The notes beneath the pieces are model-generated. The model was not told the origin of the DNA. It saw only the letters and a list, made by a program, of their open reading frames with translations, and ran no database searches. Below are positions 1-7,861 of a stretch of DNA of 30,564 nucleotides, piece by piece. Positions within the stretch are counted from its first letter, which is position 1; each line of letters opens with the position of its first letter. This DNA comes from JBARCX01 sp049794535 (GTDB lineage Bacteria; Pseudomonadota; Gammaproteobacteria; Xanthomonadales; Rhodanobacteraceae): assembly GCA_049794535.1 (NCBI GenBank), contig JBARCX010000040.1, positions 1-30,564 on the forward strand, in the 5' to 3' direction. Position numbers and translations under genes: made by a program.

Positions 1-64
1 GGGTAGCGAACTATCTGGTTGCGCGAATCTTCCAACGCTTCTATCCCACGGCGTGCTACCAGCT

Positions 65-200
65 CGTAAGGCCCTTTCTTTGGGTTACGTTTCTTTGGGC
101 CAACAAAGAAAGGTGACTCGGCCGCCGGCAGGTGGTCGAAACGCCCGCTGCGTAAGCGGCACACTGGCGATAACGCAATAACCGAGCGACCACGCCACTG
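65..200. repeat. Dispersed intergenic repeat with a CTTTCTTTG hairpin
   Basis: No gene is visible in the first 281 bases. A perfect 10-bp inverted repeat, CCTTTCTTTG at 73-82 and CAAAGAAAGG at 104-113, encloses a second copy of the left arm at about 90-97, so two alternative hairpins can form. The following GC-rich tract (gactcggccgccggcagg and onward to about 200) matches my memory of a common intergenic repeat in Xanthomonas, Stenotrophomonas, Lysobacter and Dyella. The hairpin is seen directly; the family assignment is from memory. It lies downstream of the mannosidase gene and could act in its transcription end, but there is no clean T tract. Confidence 0.5.
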
Positions 201-281
201 GGCCCCTGCCTACGCAGCGACGACGAGCTGAAAACTAATGTCGCGAACGCCTATCTATCAGCGATGACAAAGCAACCGCAG

Positions 282-2648
282 TCACTCCCCATACGAACTC
301 GTAGCCGTCGGCCGCGCAGCGACATCCTTCCCCCAATCGCGATTCGGCTCCGCCTGCATAACAAAGCGCAACTCACCACCCGCCAGAATCTCCGCGTGAT
401 GCAGATACACGCGATCCAGCGGTTTCCCGTTGAGCGTGACCGAACCCACATACGGATGCGCATCATCCAAATGATCGGCAACCACCGTAAAGGTGTGGCC
501 ATTGGGTAGGTGGATGGACGCTTTCGGTACGAAGGGCCGGCCGATGGCGTACTCATCACTGGCCGGTGTCACCGGATAAAAGCCCAGTGCCGTGAACACA
601 TACCACGCCGACATCTGACCCAGGTCATCGTTGCCGACGAGGCCATCGGGCCGGGTGGCGTATTGGCTGTCCATGATCTGCTTCAGCCGTTGCTGCGTCT
701 TCCACGGCGCGCCGGCATAGTCATAGAGATAAGCGATGTGATGGCTGGGCTCATTGCCGTGCGCATACCAGCCGATCAGGCCGGTGATGTCTTCGACGTC
801 CTTGAACTGTGCCGGGTCAACCTTGGCATCGAATACCTGATCGAGCTTGGCGGTGAACTTCGCATCGCCACCAAAGGCGCGAATCAGCCCGGCCACGTCC
901 TGCGGCACGTACCAGGAGTACTGCCACGCATTGGCCTCGGTGTAGTCGCTGCCGTAACCGGCGAAATTCGGATCGAATGGTTCGCGGAATTGGCCGTTGC
1001 TCAACTTCGCGCGCATGAAGCTGGTCTTCGGATCCCACACGTTGCGCCAGTTGGTGGCACGCTTTTCGAAGGTGGCGGCGATGCCCGTCTTGCCCATGAC
1101 CTTCGCCATCTGCGCGATCGCCCAATCGTCATAGGCATATTCCTGGGTCTTGGATGCGCCTTCCACTTCCTTGTCGATCGGCACGTAGCCCAGCTTCATG
1201 TAATCGGCGAGGTCACCGTAATTGCCATAGGTCGCGGTGGACACCATCCCCTTCATCGCTTTGTCGGCATCGAAACCGCGCACGCCTTTGACGTAGGCAT
1301 CGGCAATGATCGCCACGGCGTGGTAGCCGGTCATGCACCACGTCTCCAGCCCCTGGTACGCCCACACCGGCAACATACCGAACGGGCTGGCTTGCTGCGC
1401 GGCGATGATCGAACGGATGAATTGCGTGCTGAGATCGGGGCGCACCAGCACCATCAAGGGCTCTTCCGCGCGATAGACATCCCACATCGACCAACTGGAA
1501 TAGAAGTCGAAGCCATCGGCGTGATGCACCTGATGATCCGGCCCACGGTATTCACCGTTGACGTCCATGCTCAATGTGGGCGCCAGCATGGCGTGATAGA
1601 GCGAGGTGTAGAAACCGGTCCGCTGATCCTGTGTACCCGCCACATCGATCACCGACAGCGCTTTGTCCCACGCTGCTTTCGCCTCGGCGTGACGCGCGTC
1701 GAAATCCCAACCCTGGCCATCTTGATCGAGGTTGGCGATGGCATTCGCCTCATTCACCGGGGAAATGGCCACCTTCACCAGCAACGGCTGCTTCAGTGCG
1801 CCGAAATCGAATACGCCGACCAACGCGCGACCGTTCTGCGCATCCTGATCCTCCGGCTGGTTACCCGGCCCCGCAAAACCCTTGTAGACCACATCCGTCT
1901 CGCGGTTGTACAGCTCGCGTGAGGTCATCGGCTGCGAAAAACGCATGGCGAAACAAAGCTCACGGCCCGGCGCCCAGCCACGCGTTTCGCGGCAGCCGGT
2001 CACCGTGCCATCGACGTGTACGCGCAAGTTGGCCCACAGCACCTTGCCTGCGTAGTCGTAGATACTCGGGCGTAGATCCAGCAGTACGTGTGCCGGCTTG
2101 CCAGTGGGGAAGGTGTAGCGATGCCAGCCCACGCGGCGTCCGGTGGTGAGCTCGGCGCGAATGCCGTAGTCGCTCAACGTCACGGCGTAGTAGCCGGCCT
2201 GCTCCACTTCGGTGTCGTGACTGAAGCGTGAGCGGTAGCCGCTACCGGGCTTGGCCGGATCACCCGGCTCCAGCTTTGCATCACCGGAAATCGGCATCAC
2301 CAGCACATCACCGAGGTCCGAATGGCCCGAACCGGAAAAGTGCGTATGCGAGAACCCTAGCAGGCTCTGATCGCCGTACTGGTAGCCCGCAGCCCACTTA
2401 TAGGCATGTTTGAAGTCCGGCATGGCCGTGTCGGGCGACAGCTGGATCATGCCAAACGGTACCGTAGCGCCGGGAAAGGTGTGACCATCGCCGCCAGTGC
2501 CAATACGGGGGTCAACTTCCGCCGCATGCCCGGTAGCCGTCGTGGCAGCCGCCATGCCAGGCAGGGGGGACAGGGCCAACAAACATAAGGACAGCTGGCA
2601 CAAAGAGAGCCGGGCTGGTAGCCACGAGCGGCGACATTGACGGACCAT
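282..2648 (-). CDS. GH92 family alpha-1,2-mannosidase, secreted
   Basis: Exo-acting calcium-dependent alpha-mannosidase of glycoside hydrolase family 92, which removes mannose from N-glycans and mannans. At 788 residues it has the usual full length. An N-terminal signal peptide (hydrophobic about 14-33, AMA-type end near 33-35) indicates export. Family motifs are intact: HTHFSGSGHSDLGDV (101-115), the acid-bearing GNEPSHH (631-637, E633) and the base-bearing GNDDLGQMSAW (672-682, D674/D675). The ATG at 2648 is preceded by an AGGGG Shine-Dalgarno. The gene is divergent from the LacI-type regulator, with an operator about 22 bp upstream of the start. The linkage specificity (alpha-1,2, 1,3 or 1,4) cannot be read from sequence. 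Confidence 0.95.
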   Translation of the reverse strand: MVRQCRRSWLPARLSLCQLSLCLLALSPLPGMAAATTATGHAAEVDPRIGTGGDGHTFPGATVPFGMIQLSPDTAMPDFKHAYKWAAGYQYGDQSLLGFSHTHFSGSGHSDLGDVLVMPISGDAKLEPGDPAKPGSGYRSRFSHDTEVEQAGYYAVTLSDYGIRAELTTGRRVGWHRYTFPTGKPAHVLLDLRPSIYDYAGKVLWANLRVHVDGTVTGCRETRGWAPGRELCFAMRFSQPMTSRELYNRETDVVYKGFAGPGNQPEDQDAQNGRALVGVFDFGALKQPLLVKVAISPVNEANAIANLDQDGQGWDFDARHAEAKAAWDKALSVIDVAGTQDQRTGFYTSLYHAMLAPTLSMDVNGEYRGPDHQVHHADGFDFYSSWSMWDVYRAEEPLMVLVRPDLSTQFIRSIIAAQQASPFGMLPVWAYQGLETWCMTGYHAVAIIADAYVKGVRGFDADKAMKGMVSTATYGNYGDLADYMKLGYVPIDKEVEGASKTQEYAYDDWAIAQMAKVMGKTGIAATFEKRATNWRNVWDPKTSFMRAKLSNGQFREPFDPNFAGYGSDYTEANAWQYSWYVPQDVAGLIRAFGGDAKFTAKLDQVFDAKVDPAQFKDVEDITGLIGWYAHGNEPSHHIAYLYDYAGAPWKTQQRLKQIMDSQYATRPDGLVGNDDLGQMSAWYVFTALGFYPVTPASDEYAIGRPFVPKASIHLPNGHTFTVVADHLDDAHPYVGSVTLNGKPLDRVYLHHAEILAGGELRFVMQAEPNRDWGKDVAARPTATSSYGE

Positions 2649-2670
2649 GGAACACCCCTATCTTGGCGGA

Positions 2671-2686
2671 TTTAGATCGGTTTAAA
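2671..2686. promoter_or_regulatory. LacI-type operator O1 (mannosidase side)
   Basis: The 16-mer TTTAGATCGGTTTAAA is an imperfect palindrome with the central CG typical of LacI/GalR operators; six of its eight symmetric pairs match. It starts 22 bp upstream of the mannosidase ATG. It aligns with O2 (2771-2786) to give a shared TTTRGATCGKTYYAAW pattern. Repression by the adjacent regulator is inference. Confidence 0.6.
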
Positions 2687-2702
2687 TTGAACGCTAGCAT
2701 CT

Positions 2703-2712
2703 TTTCGCGAAA
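2703..2712. promoter_or_regulatory. CG-centred palindrome TTTCGCGAAA
   Basis: A perfect 10-bp palindrome with a CG centre lies between the two operators in the divergent promoter region. It does not fit the shared operator pattern well, so it may be a weaker third site, a site for another regulator, or chance. Confidence 0.25.
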
Positions 2713-2770
2713 CTTCGCATGCTGCACTGCGCTAACTATTCCGCATAGCAAAATGCGACATTTAGATAAA

Positions 2771-2786
2771 TTTGGATCGTTCCAAT
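2771..2786. promoter_or_regulatory. LacI-type operator O2 (regulator/operon side)
   Basis: TTTGGATCGTTCCAAT contains the near-perfect CG-centred palindrome TTGGATCGTTCCAA (2772-2785), the classic LacI-family operator form. It ends 14 bp before the regulator ATG, so a bound repressor should block its own operon. Its centre lies exactly 100 bp from the centre of O1, so a repressor tetramer could loop the divergent promoters. Looping is inference. Confidence 0.7.
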
Positions 2787-2800
2787 AAAGGCCTGCCGCC

Positions 2801-3853
2801 ATGAAAGACAGCTCGCCCGCCCACCATAAAATCACCCTCAACGATATCGCCAAAGGATGCGATGTATCGCGCGCCACGGTTTCACTCGTGCTGCGCGGCA
2901 GTCCCTTGGTGAACAAGCACACCCGTGCGCGCGTCGAAGAGGAATTGCGCCGCCAGGGCTACGTGTACAACCGTGCCGCAGCCAATCTGCGCCGACGCAC
3001 GTCATCCAGCATCGCCTTGGTGCTGAACGACCTGGCGAACCCGTTCTTCGCCGAATTTGCCGCCGGTGTGGATGAGGCGTTGGGCGAAGCCGGCTATGTC
3101 ACCCTGCTCGGCAGCACCGGTGAATCGATTGCCCGCGAGCAAGCCGTGCTTGGCACGCTCATGGAGCACGGCCCCGGTGCTTTCATCCTGTCGCCGGCCG
3201 AAGGCAGTGACGCGGCACAAGTCCTCAGTTCCGTAGGCACATACACACCCCTGCTGTTGTTCAATCGCGAACTCGGCGGCGCGCTGCCTGAATACGCGCA
3301 CTGGGACCAGCTCATGCTGGACAACCAGCTCGGCGCGCGACTGGCCACCGAACATCTGATCGCCCAGGGCCATCGGCGCATCGCCTTCTTCGGCGGCCAT
3401 CTCAGCTCCAGCTCATGTCGCCAACGTCGTAGTGGCTATGCCGAGGCAATGCATGCCGCCGGCTTGCCGATCGAGCCGTACTGGCAGATCGAATGTGCGC
3501 CAAACAGACTGGACGCCGTGGCGGAATGCGCCAGCTTGTTCACCCATAACCCCGCACCCACCGCAGCGGTTTGCTACAACGACGCGGTGGCGCTGGGACT
3601 GATGTTGGGGTTGCATCAGCGCGGCGTACAACCGGGCCGCGACTTTGCACTCACCGGCTTCGACGACATCGCCGAGTCGGCTCTCGGCGTACCGCCGCTC
3701 ACCACACTGGCCGTCGCACCACGCGCACGCGGTCGCCAGGCGGCGGAACTCATCCTGGAACGGTTGCGCGATCCACAGGCGGTGACTCGCCGCATCGTCG
3801 TTCCTGTGCAACTGGTGGTGCGCGCCAGCAGCTGCACGCTCTCGGTCGCATGA
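2801..3853 (+). CDS. LacI/GalR family transcriptional repressor
   Basis: A 350-residue sugar-responsive repressor. The N-terminal helix-turn-helix (about 11-32, ITLNDIAKGCDVSRATVSLV) and hinge helix precede a periplasmic-binding-protein-like effector domain (about 68-340) that starts with SSSIALVLNDLANPFF. An AAAGG Shine-Dalgarno at about 2787-2791 supports the ATG at 2801. It is the first gene of the operon with the symporter, kinase and isomerase (28-bp gap to the symporter) and is divergent from the mannosidase. Two operator-like palindromes flank the divergent promoters, so autoregulation and control of both units are likely. The inducer is probably mannose or a derivative, which is inferred from the neighbours only. 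Confidence 0.93.
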   Translation: MKDSSPAHHKITLNDIAKGCDVSRATVSLVLRGSPLVNKHTRARVEEELRRQGYVYNRAAANLRRRTSSSIALVLNDLANPFFAEFAAGVDEALGEAGYVTLLGSTGESIAREQAVLGTLMEHGPGAFILSPAEGSDAAQVLSSVGTYTPLLLFNRELGGALPEYAHWDQLMLDNQLGARLATEHLIAQGHRRIAFFGGHLSSSSCRQRRSGYAEAMHAAGLPIEPYWQIECAPNRLDAVAECASLFTHNPAPTAAVCYNDAVALGLMLGLHQRGVQPGRDFALTGFDDIAESALGVPPLTTLAVAPRARGRQAAELILERLRDPQAVTRRIVVPVQLVVRASSCTLSVA

Positions 3854-3881
3854 CCACCTCACCACAGGAATAGGAATCCGC

Positions 3882-5582
3882 ATGGCTTTTGCTGCCCCAA
3901 CCAGGCCCGACGTGTCGTCGTCGGATCAAACCGGCCCCGCTCGCTATACCGACTATCCGGTGGCCATGGCCGCGTGCTCCACGATCTTTTTCATGTGGGG
4001 TTTTCTCACCGTCCTCAACGACATCCTGATTCCGCATTTGAAGACAGTGTTCGAGCTGAATTACGCCCAGGCGATGCTGGTGCAGCTCACCTTCTTCGGC
4101 GCGTACTTTCTTATGTCGTTGCCTGCGGGTCGTCTGGTTGCAGCACTGGGATACAAGCTCGGCATCGTAGCGGGGCTGGCGATCGCCGCGGTAGGTGCCT
4201 TCGGTTTCTGGCCGGCCGCAGAGTCCCATTTGTATCCGGCTTTCCTCGGCGCACTCTTCGTGCTGGCTACCGGCATCACGGTGCTACAGGTTGCTGCCAA
4301 CCCTTACGTCGCCCTGCTCGGTCCGGCTCGCACCAGTTCCAGTCGGCTGACCTTGGCGCAGGCACTGAACTCGCTGGGCACCACGCTGGGTCCGGTGTTT
4401 GGTGGTTTGCTGATTCTTTCCGCAGCAACCTCGTCGATTCCTGACGGCCTGCGTGAAGCACCAGAGACCCACGCACTAGTTGTTACGCTGGATCACGCAT
4501 CGACTACCGAGGCGCTGCAGGCACTGCAACAGGCACCCGCTGATCGCATCACGGCCGCACTGGGGCAAACCTCGATCGCGACGTTGAATGCGCTGCCCAC
4601 CGATACGCTGATCATCACGCTGGGACGGTTATCTCCCGCACAGTTCGGCGAGACGCTCGACACCCTACCTGGCGACAAACTCGCCGCGACACTCGCCGCG
4701 CAAACACCGGAACGTCTCGACAGTTTGTCGCCTGAAGCTCTAGCCAGCGCGCTGGACAAACTCAGCTCATCACGCCTCGATGCCGCCCAGGCCGCGCAGC
4801 TGCAGCAGGTTCGTTCACAGCTGTCCGCCGCTACCGTGACTCGCCTCGCCGACTACCGGCAAAAGCAGGCAGAGATGGTGCAAACGCCTTATCTCGGCCT
4901 TGGTGTGCTGCTGTTATTGCTAGCTGGCGGTGTGTGGCTATTCCGCTTGCCGGTACTCAGTGAGAGCACCGAACGCGCTGACAAAACCCACCACACGTTG
5001 CTCGATGCACTACGCATTCCCCATGTGCTGTTCGGCGTGCTGGCGATCTTCTTTTATGTGGGTGCCGAGGTTTCCATCGGCAGCTTCATGGTCAACTATC
5101 TGTCGCTGCCCGACATCGGCCACATGAGCGAGCGCGCCGCCGCGCATTACGTGTCGCTGTATTGGGGTGGCGCGATGGTCGGCCGCCTGGCCGGTTCACT
5201 GCTATTGGTATGGGTCAACCCGCGCAAGCTGCTGGCTCTGTTCGCCGCCATTGCAGGCGTGCTCGTCGTCACCACCATGCTCACGCATGGACACGTGGCA
5301 GCGGTCAGCGTGATCGCGATCGGCCTGTTCAACTCGATCATGTTCCCGACCATCTTTGCACTCGGTATCGAACGCCTGGGGCCACTCACCGGCAAAGCAT
5401 CGAGCCTGCTGATCATGGCTATCGTCGGCGGCGCGCTGGTGCCGCTGGCGCAAGGCGTACTCGCCGATCACATCGGCATACAGCACGCCTTCGTGCTGCC
5501 CCTGCTGTGCTACGCCTACATCATCTTCTACGGATTGCGCGGCTCGTTGATCCGCGGTCCTCTCGCCAACACCTCTCATTGA
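3882..5582 (+). CDS. FHS-family sugar:H+ symporter (MFS) with a large repeat insert
   Basis: Inner-membrane major facilitator of the fucose/glucose-galactose:H+ symporter (FHS) family. Family signatures include FFMWGFLTVLNDILIPHLK (36-54), QVAANPYVALLGP (136-148) and NSLGTTLGPVFGG (163-175). Relatives such as FucP and GluP have about 410-440 residues; this protein has 566. The surplus is a hydrophilic segment at about 182-332 between TM5 (163-181) and TM6 (337-356), which should be periplasmic by MFS topology. It contains at least four degenerate units of about 20-24 residues with spaced leucines and an 'LP.D.L' core, all predicted helical by eye. TM7-12 then follow normally (about 380-555). 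The ATG has an AGGA site upstream, and the kinase gene follows after 10 bp. Mannose as substrate is inferred from context; fucose, glucose or fructose are alternatives. Confidence 0.9.
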   Translation: MAFAAPTRPDVSSSDQTGPARYTDYPVAMAACSTIFFMWGFLTVLNDILIPHLKTVFELNYAQAMLVQLTFFGAYFLMSLPAGRLVAALGYKLGIVAGLAIAAVGAFGFWPAAESHLYPAFLGALFVLATGITVLQVAANPYVALLGPARTSSSRLTLAQALNSLGTTLGPVFGGLLILSAATSSIPDGLREAPETHALVVTLDHASTTEALQALQQAPADRITAALGQTSIATLNALPTDTLIITLGRLSPAQFGETLDTLPGDKLAATLAAQTPERLDSLSPEALASALDKLSSSRLDAAQAAQLQQVRSQLSAATVTRLADYRQKQAEMVQTPYLGLGVLLLLLAGGVWLFRLPVLSESTERADKTHHTLLDALRIPHVLFGVLAIFFYVGAEVSIGSFMVNYLSLPDIGHMSERAAAHYVSLYWGGAMVGRLAGSLLLVWVNPRKLLALFAAIAGVLVVTTMLTHGHVAAVSVIAIGLFNSIMFPTIFALGIERLGPLTGKASSLLIMAIVGGALVPLAQGVLADHIGIQHAFVLPLLCYAYIIFYGLRGSLIRGPLANTSH

Positions 5583-5592
5583 GAACCACCCG

Positions 5593-6570
5593 ATGACGCA
5601 AGCCATTCTTTGCTTCGGCGAAGCATTGATCGATTTCCATGCCGAAGGCGACGATGGCCACGGCTACGCGCGCCACTTCACACCGTATGCCGGCGGCGCG
5701 CCCGCCAACGTTGCGGTTGCTATTGCGCGATTAGGCGGCCAGGCACGTTTTGCCGGCATGCTGGCGCAGGATCGCTTCGGCGATTTCCTGCTCGACCACC
5801 TGCAGCGTGCTGGCGTGGGCACCGATGATGTAGCCCGCACGCATGAAGCGAACACGGCACTGGCGTTCGTCACCCTGGACGCACAAAGCGAGCGCAGCTT
5901 CAGCTTCTATCGTCCCCCCGCCGCTGACTTGCTGTTTCGCGCAAGCCACTTTCGCGCGCAAACCTTTGACGACATCGCCGTATTCCACGGCTGCTCCAAC
6001 AGCCTGACCGATCCGGCCTTGGCCGCTGCCACACTGGAAGGCATGCAGCGTGCACAACGCGCGGGGGCGCTGGTCAGTTTCGATCTCAACCTGCGACCCG
6101 CGTTATGGCCACGCGACTGTGATCCGCGACCGGAGGTATGGCCCGCCCTGCTTCTCGCCGACGTGGTGAAACTCAGCGCTGAGGAATTCACCTGGCTTGC
6201 CGTGGATGGTGAAGATGCGGCACTGGAGCGTCTGTGGAGCGGCCGCGCACGACTCGTGCTGGTCACGCACGGCGCCGAGACCATGCGCTGGTTCCACCCC
6301 GATGCCGAAGGCGAATTGCCCAGCTACCGCGTCAAAGCCGTCGACAGCACCGCAGCCGGCGATGCCTTTGTCGGTGGCCTGTTGTGCCAGCTGGCCGCAC
6401 AGAACATCCGTGCCAATGATCTCGACACGTTGATCGGCGCCCTACCGCGCCTGCACGCCACCTTGCGCTATGCCGCCGCCTGCGGTGCGCTGGCGGTCAC
6501 TCGACATGGCTCGTTCGCAGCGATGCCTGACGACAACGAAGTACGCGCCTTCATGGAGGCACAGGCATGA
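5593..6570 (+). CDS. PfkB family carbohydrate kinase, probable fructokinase
   Basis: A 325-residue cytoplasmic ribokinase/PfkB-family sugar kinase, expected to make fructose 6-phosphate from fructose and ATP. The N-terminal signature YAGGAPANVAVAIARLGG (32-49) and the C-terminal signature DSTAAGDAFVGG (with D257 as catalytic base in the anion-hole GD) are both present, as is the SFDLNLRPALWP segment typical of fructokinases. The gene starts 10 bp after the symporter stop and overlaps the isomerase gene by 4 nt (ATGA at 6567-6570). Fructokinase is preferred over 2-keto-3-deoxygluconate kinase because the neighbouring AGE-type isomerase can supply fructose from mannose. The substrate is inference. 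Confidence 0.88.
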   Translation: MTQAILCFGEALIDFHAEGDDGHGYARHFTPYAGGAPANVAVAIARLGGQARFAGMLAQDRFGDFLLDHLQRAGVGTDDVARTHEANTALAFVTLDAQSERSFSFYRPPAADLLFRASHFRAQTFDDIAVFHGCSNSLTDPALAAATLEGMQRAQRAGALVSFDLNLRPALWPRDCDPRPEVWPALLLADVVKLSAEEFTWLAVDGEDAALERLWSGRARLVLVTHGAETMRWFHPDAEGELPSYRVKAVDSTAAGDAFVGGLLCQLAAQNIRANDLDTLIGALPRLHATLRYAAACGALAVTRHGSFAAMPDDNEVRAFMEAQA

Positions 6571-7799
6571 ACGACACCCGCATGAACGACGCGACTCAGC
6601 CCGACTTCCGCTCGGAGGCCTTCCTGCGCGGACACATCGCGCACACCATGAAGTTCTATCACCCACGGGCCATCGACCCGGCCGGTGGTTTCTTCCACTA
6701 CTTTCTTGACGACGGCACGATCTACGACCGTAGCCATCGGCATCTGGTGAGCAGCACGCGTTTTGTCTTCAACTACGCGATGGCAGCGATCGAGTTCGAC
6801 AGCGCGGAGTATCGCGATGTCGCGCGCCACGGCTTGCGCTACCTGCGCGAAGTACATCGTGACTCAAGCAGCGGCGGCTATATCTGGACCATCCGCGATG
6901 GCCAACCGGAAGACCGTACTAACCACGCCTACGGTGTCGCTTTCGTACTGCTCGCTTATTCCACAGCGTACAAAGCCGGCATCGTCGAAGCCTCCGCATG
7001 GATGGACGAAACCTGGGCGTTGCTGGAACAGCACTACTGGGATGCCGATGCGGGCCTGTATCGCGACGAGGCCGATGCGACATGGCACTTCAGCGACTAT
7101 CGCGGCCAAAACGCCAACATGCACATGTGCGAAGCGATGCTGGCCGCTTACCAGGCCAGCGACGAGCCGCGCTATCTGGATCGCGCCCTCCTGCTCGCCG
7201 ATAACGTCACCCGGCGTCAGGCTGCCAAGGCCGATGGCCTGGTGTGGGAGCACTACGACACCGCCTGGAACGTGGACTGGAACTATCACCTGGATGATCC
7301 CAAGCACCTGTTTCGCCCCTGGGGCTTCCAGCCCGGCCACCAAACCGAGTGGACCAAGCTGCTGCTGATCCTCGAATCGCTGCTGCTGGAGCGTAATCGC
7401 GAGGTGTCCTGGCTGCTTCCGACGGCCATACACCTGTTCGATACCGCCGTGGCGAAATCCTGGGACAACGAGCACGGCGGCCTCTGCTACGGCTTTGCAC
7501 CGGACGGCAAGATCTGCGACGACGACAAATACTTCTGGGTCCAGGCCGAATCCCTGGCGGCCGCCGCACTGCTGCACGCACGTACCGGCCAGGCCAAGTA
7601 TGACGATTGGTACACGAAGCTATGGGGCTATGCGTGGGAACATTTCGTCGATCATCGCTACGGCGGTTGGTACCGCATACTCACGCGCGACAACCGCAAG
7701 TACAACGATGAGAAAAGTCCCGCCGGCAAAACCGACTACCACACCATGGGCGCCTGTTATGAAGTGCTTGCACTGATTCACGCCGGCGCCATGCCTTAA
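6567..7799 (+). CDS. AGE family epimerase/isomerase, probable D-mannose isomerase
   Basis: A 410-residue (alpha/alpha)6-barrel protein of the N-acylglucosamine 2-epimerase superfamily, which includes mannose isomerase and YihS-like enzymes. Typical segments are HLVSSTRFVFNYAMA (near 59-73), GQNANMHMCEAMLAAY (catalytic-type His and Glu), RPWGFQPGHQTEWTKL and KYFWVQAESLAAAALL, ending with YHTMGACYEVL. It overlaps the kinase stop by 4 nt and has a GGAGG site (6555-6559) 7 nt before the ATG, so the two genes are translationally coupled. With a mannosidase, a symporter and a fructokinase beside it, mannose-to-fructose isomerisation is the best reading. GlcNAc or cellobiose 2-epimerase activity is less likely but not excluded. 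Confidence 0.88.
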   Translation: MNDTRMNDATQPDFRSEAFLRGHIAHTMKFYHPRAIDPAGGFFHYFLDDGTIYDRSHRHLVSSTRFVFNYAMAAIEFDSAEYRDVARHGLRYLREVHRDSSSGGYIWTIRDGQPEDRTNHAYGVAFVLLAYSTAYKAGIVEASAWMDETWALLEQHYWDADAGLYRDEADATWHFSDYRGQNANMHMCEAMLAAYQASDEPRYLDRALLLADNVTRRQAAKADGLVWEHYDTAWNVDWNYHLDDPKHLFRPWGFQPGHQTEWTKLLLILESLLLERNREVSWLLPTAIHLFDTAVAKSWDNEHGGLCYGFAPDGKICDDDKYFWVQAESLAAAALLHARTGQAKYDDWYTKLWGYAWEHFVDHRYGGWYRILTRDNRKYNDEKSPAGKTDYHTMGACYEVLALIHAGAMP

Positions 7800-7861
7800 C
7801 CTGTTGCTCTACTGCTGCCCCGGACGGCGGCTTCTGCCAACCGCCTTCCCCCGAGGTACGC

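Noticed and set aside
510..1922. 470-codon open frame on the plus strand
   Set aside because: It is antisense to the well-supported GH92 gene, and its His/Arg/Ile-rich translation shows no domain. High GC makes long antisense frames common.
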